In this document: positions 53,568-62,215 of the stretch, piece by piece
How the letters are laid out: every line of letters begins with the position of its first letter
Numbering within the stretch: position 1 is the first letter of the stretch
Assembly: GCF_009184905.1 (NCBI RefSeq)
Contig: NZ_WESC01000010.1
Span: forward strand, 1 to 64,000
Reading direction: 5' to 3'
Length of the DNA stretch: 64,000 nt
Origin: Parvibaculum sedimenti
GTDB lineage: Bacteria; Pseudomonadota; Alphaproteobacteria; Parvibaculales; Parvibaculaceae
Notes under the pieces: model-generated
The model's input: the letters and a program-made list of their open reading frames with translations, nothing else
Told to the model about the DNA's origin: nothing
Databases searched by the model: none
Position numbers and translations under genes: made by a program

Positions 53568-54244
53568 TGTCGCACAAGGGCAAGATGATCACGCTGAAGA
53601 GCGGCGACGGCGCCGATATTCTCGCCTATCACGTGAATGCCGAAGGCACGCGCAAGGGCGGCCTCGTCCTCATCATGGAAATTTTCGGCGTCACCGATCA
53701 CATCAAGGACCTTTGCGACGGCTATGCCGCGCGCGGCTATGACGTTGTCTCGCCTCAGCTTTACGACCGGCAGGTAAAGGACTTCAAGGCGACCTATGCC
53801 CAGGAAGACATCCAGAAGTCGCTTGAGTATCGCGCGAAGAACCCGATCGAGAATACCGTCATGGACGTGCAGGCGAGCGTGGACAAGCTCCGTGCCGACG
53901 GCAACAAGAAGGTCTTCATCACGGGCTATTGCTATGGCGGCACGGTCGCCTGGGTTGCGGCCTGCCGCGTGAAGGGCCTCGATGCCGCCGCCTGTTATTA
54001 CGGCGGCGCGATCAAGGACTTCCTCGACGAAACGCCGAAGTGCCCGACCATCAATCATTTCGGCGAGAAGGATCATTCGATCCCGATGGACGTCGTCGAG
54101 AAAATCAAGGCCGCGCACCCGGAAGTGCCGTCCTATGTCTATGACGCCGACCACGGCTTCAACTCCGACCGCCGCAACAATTACGACAAGGCGGCGGCCG
54201 AACTCGCGCTGAAGCGCACACTGGAGCTGTTCGAGAAGGCCTGA
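53567..54244 (+). CDS. dienelactone hydrolase-family protein
   Basis: Alpha/beta hydrolase of 225 residues. The nucleophile is Cys122 in GYCYGGTVAWV, as in dienelactone hydrolases, with LIMEIFGVTDHIKDLCDGYAARGYDVVSPQLYDR upstream and the Asp/His pair in HFGEKDHSIPMD and YDADHGFNSDRR. ATG 53567 overlaps the stop of the second hydratase gene (TGATG). Position in an operon with two hydratases suggests hydrolysis of a lactone or ester in a catabolic route, but the substrate is unknown. Confidence 0.85.
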   Translation: MSHKGKMITLKSGDGADILAYHVNAEGTRKGGLVLIMEIFGVTDHIKDLCDGYAARGYDVVSPQLYDRQVKDFKATYAQEDIQKSLEYRAKNPIENTVMDVQASVDKLRADGNKKVFITGYCYGGTVAWVAACRVKGLDAAACYYGGAIKDFLDETPKCPTINHFGEKDHSIPMDVVEKIKAAHPEVPSYVYDADHGFNSDRRNNYDKAAAELALKRTLELFEKA

Positions 54245-54331
54245 GACTGCTCCAATTCCGGTTATTCACAATTTCATTGCGTCATCGCCAATTCGCGCCA
54301 TATTGATTGGCGCCTGACGCGAGCGACGCCC

Positions 54332-54769
54332 ATGAAAAAACATGCCGATCCCCTGCTTCTCGAAAATCAGCTCTGCTTCGCGCTTTACTCCGCGTCGCTG
54401 CAGATGACGAAGCTCTACAAGCCGCTCCTGGCGGAGATCGGTCTCACCTATCCTCAATATCTCGCCATGCTGGCGCTGTGGGAGGAAGACGGCGTGACGG
54501 TCGGCGCGCTCGGCGAGCGGCTTTTCCTCGATTCCGGCACACTGACGCCGCTGCTGAAGCGGCTCGAGGCGGCGAAGCTCGTGAAGCGGACCCGCAACGA
54601 GGCCGATGAGCGGCAGGTTCTCATCCAGCTCACGGACAAGGGCCGGGCCCTGAAAAAGGTCGCGTCCGGTATCCCGGCGCAAGCCGCCTGCGCGGCCGGA
54701 CTTCCCATTGATGAACTCTCCAACATCAAGAAGAAGCTCGAGAAGCTTCGTGGAAATCTTGCGGGCTAA
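54332..54769 (+). CDS. ohrR: OhrR-type MarR regulator of peroxide response
   Basis: Organic-hydroperoxide sensor of 145 residues. LLLENQLCFALYSASLQMTKLYKPLLAEIGLTYPQYLAMLALWEEDGVTVGALGERLFLDSGTLTPLLKRLEAAKLVKRTRNEADERQVLIQLTDKG is a standard OhrR. The reactive Cys is Cys15 (QLCFALYS), and a second cysteine at 120 (AACAAG) suits the two-cysteine type found in Xanthomonas. The downstream gene is a glutathione peroxidase whose promoter has an OhrR-like box. No ohr gene is visible nearby. Confidence 0.92.
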   Translation: MKKHADPLLLENQLCFALYSASLQMTKLYKPLLAEIGLTYPQYLAMLALWEEDGVTVGALGERLFLDSGTLTPLLKRLEAAKLVKRTRNEADERQVLIQLTDKGRALKKVASGIPAQAACAAGLPIDELSNIKKKLEKLRGNLAG

Positions 54770-54805
54770 CCCCCCGAGGCCAAAGGCGGGAAAAGGCTTG
54801 CTATT

Positions 54806-54823
54806 TATATTGTGTACAATATA
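54806..54823. promoter_or_regulatory. OhrR-like operator before glutathione peroxidase gene
   Basis: TATATTGT-GT-ACAATATA, with 8-bp arms that contain the ATTGT/ACAAT half-sites typical of OhrR boxes. A second dyad, TAACA-ATA-TGTTA (54829-54841), lies 5 bases further. Both are between ohrR and the peroxidase gene start at 54857. Confidence 0.65.
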
Positions 54824-54856
54824 TTTGCTAACAATATGTTATCACGGGAACCGACC

Positions 54857-55345
54857 ATGACCGACAAGACCGCCTTCGATTTCGAATTCAGGAGCCTCAG
54901 AGGCCAGCCCCTTCGCCTCAATGCCTTCAAGGGGCATCCGCTGCTCATCGTCAACACAGCCTCGAAATGCGGCTTCACACCGCAATACAAGGGGCTTGAA
55001 GCCGTATGGCAGAAGTACAAGGACGAAGGGCTGGTCGTGCTTGGTGTGCCGTCGAACGACTTCGCCAATCAGGAGCCGGGCGGCGCGGACGAGATCGCCA
55101 CGTTCTGCGAAATGAATTTCGGCGTCGACTTCCCGCTCACGGCGAAGGTCAGCGTCAAGGGGCCCGACGCGCATCCTCTTTTCAAATGGATCGGCGCGCA
55201 GGGCGGTTTTCTCTCGAAGCCACGCTGGAACTTCTACAAGTATCTGATCGGGCGCGACGGCAAGCTCAAGACATGGTTTGCCAGCACCACGACGCCGGAC
55301 TCGGCGAAGTTCGAGAAGGCGATTTCGGAGCTGGTGAAGGGCTAA
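54857..55345 (+). CDS. glutathione peroxidase
   Basis: Thiol peroxidase of 162 residues. The active Cys38 lies in VNTASKCGFTPQYKGLEAVWQKYK; the partner Gln/Trp/Asn set is seen as SNDFANQEPG and PRWNFYKYLIG. A cysteine at this position instead of selenocysteine is usual in bacteria, and the electron donor may be thioredoxin or glutathione. Its promoter contains an OhrR-type box and the regulator gene is upstream, so induction by organic hydroperoxides is expected. Its stop overlaps the convergent FGE stop by four bases. Confidence 0.92.
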   Translation: MTDKTAFDFEFRSLRGQPLRLNAFKGHPLLIVNTASKCGFTPQYKGLEAVWQKYKDEGLVVLGVPSNDFANQEPGGADEIATFCEMNFGVDFPLTAKVSVKGPDAHPLFKWIGAQGGFLSKPRWNFYKYLIGRDGKLKTWFASTTTPDSAKFEKAISELVKG

Positions 55346-56331
55346 GGCGCCGGTGCTTCAAGAATGGTGCGGAAACCGAGATGGCTTGTCGCCAGATCGG
55401 CTTCCTGCCCCTGCCGCGCGCCTGCGCGATAGCGCATGCAGTAGTTCGGCGCGCAGAGATATGAACCGCCCTTGATGACGTGGCGCGGCGCCATGTCCTT
55501 GTTATCGTCGGAATAGATGTCCGACGTCCATTCCCAGACATTGCCGATCATATCGTACAGGCCGAAACCATTCGGCTTGTAACAACCAACTGGCGCAAGT
55601 CCGACGAAGCCATCTTCCGCCGTGTTGAGCACCGGAAAGATGCCCTGCCAGCTATTGGCCTCTTTCGGCTGCTCGTGCTCGTCGAGCGGATGGCCGGAGC
55701 CGCCTCGCGCCGCCCATTCCCATTGCGCCTCATTGGGGATCGCCCGCCCCTTCCAGCGTGCATAGGCTTCGATGTCTTCCATCGTGACGGCAACGACGGG
55801 ATATTGCTCGCGGCCATCAATGCCCGTATCCGGCCCGCCGGGATGGCGCCAGTTCGCACCCGGAATATATTGCCACCACTGGCTGATATCGCCCGTGCCG
55901 TCCACCTTGTTCGGCATGACGAAGACGACCGCGCCCGGCTTCATCATGTACGAAGGCAGGTCATCATGCTTCGTCCTGTCGACGGGACGCTCCGCGAGCG
56001 TGACATAACCCGTCGCGGCAACGAATGTGGCGAAGTCGGCATTCGTCACCTCGTGACGGTCGATCCAGAAGCCTTTGACCTCGACATCGTGGATCGGCCC
56101 CTCTTCCGGATAGACGGTATCGCCCATATGGAGGCGTCCGCCCGGAACCCAGACCATGCCTGGATGCGCGCCTGTCTCATCGACCGAGGCCGCAAGACAG
56201 CGAGCAGGTTCGGCGCTCGCATGCCTCTCCGCCTGCCGCCCGCCGACGATCCAGAGAGTCGCGATCGCGGCGGCCGCAAGGCCAGAGGCCAGCGCTGCCA
56301 CCGCGATCAAGCGTCTCCCCCTCGGAGTCAT
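55342..56331 (-). CDS. formylglycine-generating enzyme (sulfatase-modifying factor)
   Basis: Enzyme of 329 residues that converts the sulfatase active-site Cys to formylglycine. The N-terminus has a signal-anchor (LIAVAALASGLAAAAIATLWIV). The catalytic domain includes MVWVPGGRLHMGD, WQYIPGANWRHPGG, NEAQWEWAARGG and the diagnostic GGSYLCAPNYCMRYR with redox-copper Cys293 and Cys298. Two cysteines in this spacing mark a genuine FGE rather than an EgtB-like relative. Its ATG shares a base with the stop codon of the sulfatase (TGATG), so it is translationally coupled to its substrate. Confidence 0.92.
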   Translation of the reverse strand: MTPRGRRLIAVAALASGLAAAAIATLWIVGGRQAERHASAEPARCLAASVDETGAHPGMVWVPGGRLHMGDTVYPEEGPIHDVEVKGFWIDRHEVTNADFATFVAATGYVTLAERPVDRTKHDDLPSYMMKPGAVVFVMPNKVDGTGDISQWWQYIPGANWRHPGGPDTGIDGREQYPVVAVTMEDIEAYARWKGRAIPNEAQWEWAARGGSGHPLDEHEQPKEANSWQGIFPVLNTAEDGFVGLAPVGCYKPNGFGLYDMIGNVWEWTSDIYSDDNKDMAPRHVIKGGSYLCAPNYCMRYRAGARQGQEADLATSHLGFRTILEAPAP

Positions 56332-57986
56332 CAGTTCGCCCAATAGATATATTCGTCGTCCGGACTATCCGGCGAATGGGCAGGATGATCGATCGCAACG
56401 GGTGCTTCCGCAAGGGCCGGCCAGATCGGCTTGTGCTGCTGGCCGTCAATGCCTTGCAGGACGCCGAGTAGTTCCGTCACTTTCGCGGCGTCGGCATCCG
56501 CGAGGTTCTTCCGCTCCGTCGGATCGTCCTTCAGATTGAAGAGCCAGTTCTTCTTCGGCCGCTCCGAGACCTGCAGCTTCCAGTCACCCGCCAGCAGAAC
56601 CTTGTAGTCGCCCGAGCGCCAGAAAAGTGTCTCATGCGGGCGGCCTGGCTGTTTGCCTTCGAGGAAGGGCAACAGGTTCACGCCGTCCATCACGCGATCC
56701 GTCGGCATGGCCGCGCCGGCTGCACCCGCCGCCGTTGCAAAGATGTCGACATGCGCCACGGGCAGGCCATATTTCGCAGCCTTGGGCAACGCAGCAGGCC
56801 ACTTCATGAAATAGGGCACGTGAATGCCGCCCTCAAAGAAGGTCGCCTTCCAGCCGCGATAGGGCTTGTTGATGTCGGGAAGCCCAATGTAGTGCGCGCC
56901 GCCATTGTCGCTGGTGAAGATCACCAGCGTATTGTCGTCGAGACCCTGATCCTTAAGCGCCTGAAGCACACGACCGACATTGCGGTCGAGCGCGCGGATC
57001 ATGGCGGCATAGACCCGCATCTCATGGTCCTTGATCATCGGCAGTGCGTCATAGTCTTCCTGCGTCGCCTGAAGCGGCGTATGCGGAGCATTGAAAGCGA
57101 GATACATGAAGAACGGGCGGTTCCTGTTCGCCTTGATCGCGTCCACGGCCTGTTCACCGAGATAGTCGGTCATGTATTTGTCGGGCGTAAAGCGTGGGCC
57201 GCCATCCTTGCTCACGGCAAAGGGCAGCGCCGCCCACAGGAACTTGTCGATCGGATCCCAGTCCTGCTTGTTCTGCTGGATGCCCGGCGCGCCGTCCGGC
57301 GCGTAGAGCGAGGCACCGAACAGGAAGCCGAGCGACTCGTCGAAGCCCTGCGCCTGCGGACGCATCTCGGGCTTTTCGCCAAGATGCCACTTGCCGAACA
57401 TCAGCGTGTGATAGCCCTGCGCCTGAAGCAGCTTGCCGATGGTCACCTCGCCGCGCGGGATTCCCATGTCGGCGACGGGAATGTTGTCCTTTTCACGCTC
57501 AGGGAAATAGATCCCCTTGCGCGAACCGTACTGGAATTCGCCGATCATCTTTTCGAAAACGGGATGCGTCGGCGTGAATTCGAAACCGAAGCGCGTCGCA
57601 TAGCGCCCGGTCATGATCGCAGCGCGGGACGGCGCACAGGTCGCGTTACCCGCATAGCCCTGCGTGAGATCGACGCCATCAGCCGCAATCGAATTGATGT
57701 TGGGCGTCGGCACGACACCACCCGCTACGCCGCCGCCATTGAGCGTGATGTCGTTGTAGCCGAGGTCGTCGGCGAGGATCAGCACGATATTGGGCGGACG
57801 CTTGCCGGCAGGCGGCGTTTCCGGGCCCTGCTGCCAGACGACAGGATGGTTCGGGCCGACCGGGTCGCGCCAATTGTTAATGAGTTTCACCACCGCGAGA
57901 GGGTGCTGCTTCACATAGACCACACCGCCAACGGAGACGATTGCCAGCAGGCCGAGCACCGCCCCGCCCCATTTAAGGATTTTCAT
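56331..57986 (-). CDS. type I sulfatase (arylsulfatase family)
   Basis: Sulfatase of 551 residues with an N-terminal membrane anchor (WGGAVLGLLAIVSVGGVVYV) and a periplasmic catalytic domain. The maturation motif is Cys117-Ala-Pro-Ser-Arg in NATCAPSRAAIMTGRYATR; metal-binding residues are in NIVLILADDLGYND and VIFTSDNGG. The following FGE would convert Cys117 to formylglycine. Substrates of this group are sulfate esters on aryl or sugar compounds; the exact one is not predictable. The start at 57986 lies 47 bases from a 19-bp palindrome, which may control the pair. Confidence 0.93.
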   Translation of the reverse strand: MKILKWGGAVLGLLAIVSVGGVVYVKQHPLAVVKLINNWRDPVGPNHPVVWQQGPETPPAGKRPPNIVLILADDLGYNDITLNGGGVAGGVVPTPNINSIAADGVDLTQGYAGNATCAPSRAAIMTGRYATRFGFEFTPTHPVFEKMIGEFQYGSRKGIYFPEREKDNIPVADMGIPRGEVTIGKLLQAQGYHTLMFGKWHLGEKPEMRPQAQGFDESLGFLFGASLYAPDGAPGIQQNKQDWDPIDKFLWAALPFAVSKDGGPRFTPDKYMTDYLGEQAVDAIKANRNRPFFMYLAFNAPHTPLQATQEDYDALPMIKDHEMRVYAAMIRALDRNVGRVLQALKDQGLDDNTLVIFTSDNGGAHYIGLPDINKPYRGWKATFFEGGIHVPYFMKWPAALPKAAKYGLPVAHVDIFATAAGAAGAAMPTDRVMDGVNLLPFLEGKQPGRPHETLFWRSGDYKVLLAGDWKLQVSERPKKNWLFNLKDDPTERKNLADADAAKVTELLGVLQGIDGQQHKPIWPALAEAPVAIDHPAHSPDSPDDEYIYWAN

Positions 57987-58032
57987 GCAACTCCCTCCCC
58001 CATGCCTGGACGCCCAGCCACGCAGGACGTCA

Positions 58033-58051
58033 TTTAATGCTTTGCATTAAA
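58033..58051. promoter_or_regulatory. 19-bp palindrome upstream of sulfatase gene
   Basis: TTTAATGC-ttt-GCATTAAA, perfect 8-bp arms with a 3-base centre, 47 bases before the sulfatase ATG and 45 bases after the stop of the TetR gene on the same strand. Candidate operator for that TetR or another regulator. Confidence 0.6.
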
Positions 58052-58095
58052 CTAAAGCAGCGGGCAAGCATTGGCAATGGGCCTCGCGCAAAGGG

Positions 58096-58779
58096 CTATG
58101 GCTGCCGCCCGACCGGCCAAGTTTTCGCCAGGGGCCTGATGTGCAATTCCAGCGGCGGAATCTCCCGCCACGCCACCTTCGCCGCCTTGCGGGCGGGGAC
58201 CCCCAGCATCCGCAATTGCAGCTCCGCGACGCGCGACCCCAACTCCGGCCCGAATCTGCCGTTCAGTCGCCCGAACAGCGCACCCATCGCCATCGAGACG
58301 AAGGTGTCGATCACGACGTCGTCTATTTCTGTCGTGAAGACGCCTTGGCTCACGCCCCGCTGCAGATCGGCGCGAAGATAGCCGATCACGCTCTCACGAA
58401 GATCCTGAAAGGTCAGGACAGCCCGGAAAAGGGCACCGCCCCAATCCGGTTCGCTGCCGGCAAGGTCGATGAAGCGGCGCGTCGCCATGCTCGTGCGCTC
58501 CATGGCGTCGTCGATGTCTGTCATCGCCTCATCGAGCTGACGCACGACCTCCTGCGCAATGCCGAAGGCTACGGCGCCTGCAATCTCGTCCTTGTCGCGG
58601 AAATGCACATAGAAGGTGCCATTGGCTACCTCCGCGACCCTGGCGATTTCATTGACCGAGACCGCTTCGAAACCCTGCCTGGCAAAGAGTTGGGCGGCCG
58701 CGTCCATGAGCCGGGCGCGGGTGCGCGCGCTTTTGCCCAATAGCACAGCCTCGCTGACAAAAAGCCCCTTCGAACTCAC
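58096..58779 (-). CDS. TetR-family regulator
   Basis: Repressor of 227 residues starting with GTG at 58779. The HTH is RARLMDAAAQLFARQGFEAVSVNEIARVAEVANGTFYVHFRDKDEI. The ligand domain, TSMATRRFIDLAGSEPDWGGALFRAVLTFQDLRESVIGYLRADLQRGVSQG, is not similar to the array at 10.5-13 kb. It lies between the sulfatase-FGE pair (same strand, downstream) and the divergent PhlG-like gene, with palindromes on both sides, so it could control one or both. In pseudomonads TetR proteins PhlF and PhlH sit next to phlG. Confidence 0.88.
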   Translation of the reverse strand: MSSKGLFVSEAVLLGKSARTRARLMDAAAQLFARQGFEAVSVNEIARVAEVANGTFYVHFRDKDEIAGAVAFGIAQEVVRQLDEAMTDIDDAMERTSMATRRFIDLAGSEPDWGGALFRAVLTFQDLRESVIGYLRADLQRGVSQGVFTTEIDDVVIDTFVSMAMGALFGRLNGRFGPELGSRVAELQLRMLGVPARKAAKVAWREIPPLELHIRPLAKTWPVGRQP

Positions 58780-58822
58780 CCTCTACTCCCGCTGTTGAGC
58801 ACCCAGATTAGCCTGCACGACA

Positions 58823-58850
58823 ATATTTGACAAATATCCCATTTTTGGGA
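58823..58850. promoter_or_regulatory. overlapping palindromes between tetR and PhlG-like gene
   Basis: ATATTTG-A-CAAATAT (58823-58837, perfect, 15 bp) contains a consensus -35 TTGACA (58827-58832) for the rightward gene, and TCCCA-tttt-TGGGA follows at 58837-58850. No good -10 was found at standard spacing. A regulator bound here would block the -35 element. Confidence 0.55.
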
Positions 58851-58916
58851 ATTCTCTCATTTATTGGATTTGCGGTCGAACACGCCTTCGGCCGAGCAGG
58901 AGGAGGATGAGACGCC

Positions 58917-59759
58917 ATGCCGTCGATTGCCGAAAAGGAGCTTTATCTCGGCTACACGCCTGACGAGCTGGAAAGGAGCGCCTATGCCAGATTCTTCCGT
59001 CCGCAGATGGCGCCGCTGGCCGGTCATGTCCGCGAGGCATTGCTGACGGGCGCGATTGCCCACGAGCTCATGCCGCCGGTTTCACGCGCCGGCGACCTCC
59101 ATCACCCCGGCTATTGGGCCGCCGAAACTGGCTATTCGACCTGCTTGGACGGCTCCGCACGGGTTTTTGTGCTGACCCCTATGCCCGGCGTGACCCCTGC
59201 CATGTGGGACTGGTGGTTTGCATGGCATGGCAGCGAGGCACAGCGATACAAGCTCTGGCACCCGAGGGCCCATGTTCATGTGGGCTGGGCGGATGGCGAG
59301 GGCGATCTGGGCCGCTATGTCGGACGGATCTCGAATGTCGTCGAGTTCGTCGGCCCCGCCCGCATGAACCTGACCATACGCTTCGTCCGACCGTCGGAAG
59401 CCGGGCTCGATGAGAAGCGGCTGGTAGCCTCCGGGGAGGTGGCGATCTGCGCGCGAGGCGGCATCGCCGGAACGCCAATGGAGACCGGCTGGCTGATCCA
59501 TCATGTGCGCCCCGTCGAGGGCGGATCGGAGATGCGATCCCGGTTCTGGGTGGGAGGCGAAAACGTCCGTCCGCGGTCTATGCCGGGCGCTGTCGGCGGG
59601 GTGATCGGCAGCATCGCCAGCCGCCTCGTGCCGCTCAAAGCCATCCAGGCCTCCGAGCTCCTCGTCCATTGCGCTCAGGAAATGGCCCATCTCGCCGCCT
59701 TTCTGCCGGAGCTCTACGCCACCTTCGGCCCCGCACATCAGCAAGAAAATCGGGAATAG
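58917..59759 (+). CDS. PhlG-like (DAPG hydrolase family) protein
   Basis: Protein of 280 residues, ATG 58917 after a purine-rich AGGAGGAGGATGAGA. The blocks MWDWWFAWHGSEAQRYKLWHPRAHVHV and GWLIHHVRPVEGGSEMRSRFWVGG match the 2,4-diacetylphloroglucinol/phloretin hydrolase family, which cleaves a C-C bond next to a phenolic ring with Zn ligands from His and Glu. The HPRAHVH segment supplies candidate metal residues. The real substrate is unknown but a phloroglucinol-type ketone is the family precedent. An FAD oxidase follows 5 bases later; a TetR gene is divergent. Confidence 0.85.
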   Translation: MPSIAEKELYLGYTPDELERSAYARFFRPQMAPLAGHVREALLTGAIAHELMPPVSRAGDLHHPGYWAAETGYSTCLDGSARVFVLTPMPGVTPAMWDWWFAWHGSEAQRYKLWHPRAHVHVGWADGEGDLGRYVGRISNVVEFVGPARMNLTIRFVRPSEAGLDEKRLVASGEVAICARGGIAGTPMETGWLIHHVRPVEGGSEMRSRFWVGGENVRPRSMPGAVGGVIGSIASRLVPLKAIQASELLVHCAQEMAHLAAFLPELYATFGPAHQQENRE

Positions 59760-59764
59760 AGAAG

Positions 59765-61105
59765 ATGAAACCCTCGACCGGAAAAGGCATCACCCTCGAA
59801 CGCAGGACGCCCGGCTTCGACGGTGCCGTACTCGGCACAAGCTTCAACGCTCGCGACCCCGGACGCCGGCCTGACGTGGTCGTTCAGGCAAATGACGTAT
59901 TCGATGTGATCGCCGCGGTGCAGCGCGCGCGACGGGAAAATCTGAAGATCGGAATCTGCTCGGGCGGACACAGCTGGGCACAGAACCATATCCGCGACGG
60001 CGGAATGATGCTCGACCTGTCGCGCCTGAACCGCATCGAGATTGACGTCGCGTCAAAGACCGCGATTGTGGGGCCCGGTTGCCTGTGCGGCGACGTAGAC
60101 GCGGCTGTCGCGAAAGAGAATCTGTTCTTTCCCGTCGCCCACGCCTACACGGTCGGCATAGGCGGATTTCTGCTGCAAGGCGGCTTCGGCTGGAACAGCC
60201 GCATGCTCGGACTGGCCTGCCAAAGCGTGATCGGGCTCGACATCGTGCTGGCGGATGGAAGCCTCGTTCATGCCAGCGAGACGGAAAACGCCGATCTCTA
60301 CTGGGCCGCACGCGGTTCCGGGCCCGGCTTCTTTGGCGTCGTGGTTCGCTTTCATCTCAAACTGCATCCACGCCCCAAATTCATCGGGCTGAAGATTCAG
60401 GTCTTCCGCATGAAGCATCTGGAAGAGGTCTTCGCCTGGGCGGACCGCGTTGGCCCGCATGTATCGCAGAAGGTCGAGTTCCAGATGGTGCTCAACCGCA
60501 AGGCGATGGGCATCTTTGCCCCCGGCATCGAGGTCATTACCCCGGTCCTTGCCGACAGCTTCAAGGACGCTCGCGAAGCGGTCTCCTTCATGTCGAAAAG
60601 TGCAATCAGCTCGAAGGCCAGCTTCACGCTGCCGCTGCTACCCATGTCCTTGTCCATGATGATGAAGACGGGGGAGCGGACGCTCTTTTTGCCTAACACG
60701 CATTGGAACGCGGACAATATGTGGATGAACGGACCGATAGATCCGCTGTTGCCGCATCTCCGCCATATGGCCGACACCCAGCCACCGGCGCCGACCCATG
60801 TGCTGTGGCTCAACTGGAACCCGCCACAGCAAAGACCCGACATGGCCTTTTCCATGGAGGCGAGAACCTATCTCGCGCTCTATTGCGGCTTGCGCGACGG
60901 CGCCGACGCCGCGCGGCATGAAAGCTGGGCGACAGATAACATGCGTGCGATGGAACCTTATGGCGTCGGCATCCAGTTGGCGGACGAGAATCTCGCGCGC
61001 CGCCCCGCCCGCTTCGTATCGGACGCAAATCTCGTCAGGCTGGACGAAATCCGCGCCGTGCGCGATCCGGAAGGACGCTTCCATCCCTGGATGGGCAGGC
61101 CGTGA
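59765..61105 (+). CDS. FAD-linked oxidoreductase (berberine-bridge-type)
   Basis: VAO/BBE-family flavoenzyme of 446 residues. The FAD-binding PP-loop is VVVQANDVFDVIAAVQRARRENLKIGICSGGHSW, with the His of GGHSW as probable covalent flavin site; the second region is FFPVAHAYTVGIGGFLLQGGFGWNSRMLGLACQSVIGLDIVLADG. The Cys used for a second link in bicovalent members is replaced by an Ala-His sequence, so the flavin is at most singly linked. It is cotranscribed with the PhlG-like gene and likely oxidises a phenolic or alcohol substrate in that route. Confidence 0.88.
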   Translation: MKPSTGKGITLERRTPGFDGAVLGTSFNARDPGRRPDVVVQANDVFDVIAAVQRARRENLKIGICSGGHSWAQNHIRDGGMMLDLSRLNRIEIDVASKTAIVGPGCLCGDVDAAVAKENLFFPVAHAYTVGIGGFLLQGGFGWNSRMLGLACQSVIGLDIVLADGSLVHASETENADLYWAARGSGPGFFGVVVRFHLKLHPRPKFIGLKIQVFRMKHLEEVFAWADRVGPHVSQKVEFQMVLNRKAMGIFAPGIEVITPVLADSFKDAREAVSFMSKSAISSKASFTLPLLPMSLSMMMKTGERTLFLPNTHWNADNMWMNGPIDPLLPHLRHMADTQPPAPTHVLWLNWNPPQQRPDMAFSMEARTYLALYCGLRDGADAARHESWATDNMRAMEPYGVGIQLADENLARRPARFVSDANLVRLDEIRAVRDPEGRFHPWMGRP

Positions 61106-61111
61106 CGCCGC

Positions 61112-62203
61112 TCAGCGCCGTTCGGGATAAAGCGACAGCAGCCCCTCGCGGGTTGCCGCGGCGACGCCGCGCTCGGTGATAAGGCCAGTGACCAGGCGGG
61201 CGGGCGTGACGTCGAATCCGTAATTCGCGGCGGCGCTTCCAGGGGCGGATATTTCGACGGTGACGATCTCGCCCGCGTCGGTGCGGCCCGTAATATGCGT
61301 GACTTCGCGAGCCGAGCGCTGCTCAATGGGGATTTCCGCCACGCCGTCATCTAGCGTCCAGTCGATCGTCGTGTGCGGCAACGCGACATAGAAAGGAACG
61401 TCATTGTCAAAAGCGGCGAGCGCCTTGAGGTAGGTGCCGATCTTGTTCGCGACATCGCCCGTGGCCGTTGTGCGGTCGGTGCCCACGATGCAGAGATCGA
61501 CCTGCCCATGCTGCATCAGGTGACCGCCCGCATTGTCGGGAATGATCGTATGCGGAACACCGTGGCGGCCAAGCTCGAAGGCGGTGAGCGATGCGCCCTG
61601 ATTGCGCGGCCGTGTCTCGTCGACCCAGACATGCACGGGGATGCCCGCGTCATGCGCCATGTAGATCGGCGCGAGCGCGGTGCCCCAGTCGACACAGGCG
61701 AGCCAGCCCGCATTGCAATGCGTGAGGATGTTGACGGTCTTGCCCGGTTTCACCTCGGCATGGCCGCGAATGATCTTCAACCCGTTCTCGCCGATGCGAC
61801 GACAGATCTCGACGTCATCGTCGCAAATCTTCGAAGCGGCAGCGTAAGCCGCGTCGACGCGGACGCTGTGACCGTGAGGCTTCACCGCCTTCACCATCTC
61901 GTCCAGCGCCCATTTGAGATTGACGGCGGTGGGTCGCGTCGCCGCGAGCATTTGATAGGCTTCGTTCAGCGTGGCGTCTGACGCGTCGTCGCGCAGCGCA
62001 AGACAGAGGCCATAAGCGGCAGTGGCGCCGATCAGCGGCGCACCGCGCACCACCATGTCCTTGATCGCCCGGGCCGCATCATCCGCCGAGCGCAGGCGGA
62101 CCGTTTGAAAGGCATGGGGCAGCTTCGTCTGATCGATAACCTCGATGGACCAGCCGTCATCCGCGACCCAGATGGTGCGATAGTGAACGCCGTCGATCTT
62201 CAT
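61112..62203 (-). CDS. mtnA: S-methyl-5-thioribose-1-phosphate isomerase
   Basis: Methionine-salvage enzyme of 363 residues converting methylthioribose 1-phosphate to the ribulose form. Matches are [85 protein letters not shown] (catalytic Cys and Asp region) and [45 protein letters not shown]. It is convergent with the FAD oxidase, 6 bases between stops. The neighbouring leftward genes are the TerC-like protein and apt. Confidence 0.94.
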   Translation of the reverse strand: MKIDGVHYRTIWVADDGWSIEVIDQTKLPHAFQTVRLRSADDAARAIKDMVVRGAPLIGATAAYGLCLALRDDASDATLNEAYQMLAATRPTAVNLKWALDEMVKAVKPHGHSVRVDAAYAAASKICDDDVEICRRIGENGLKIIRGHAEVKPGKTVNILTHCNAGWLACVDWGTALAPIYMAHDAGIPVHVWVDETRPRNQGASLTAFELGRHGVPHTIIPDNAGGHLMQHGQVDLCIVGTDRTTATGDVANKIGTYLKALAAFDNDVPFYVALPHTTIDWTLDDGVAEIPIEQRSAREVTHITGRTDAGEIVTVEISAPGSAAANYGFDVTPARLVTGLITERGVAAATREGLLSLYPERR

Positions 62204-62215
62204 GCGCGCTTTCCC

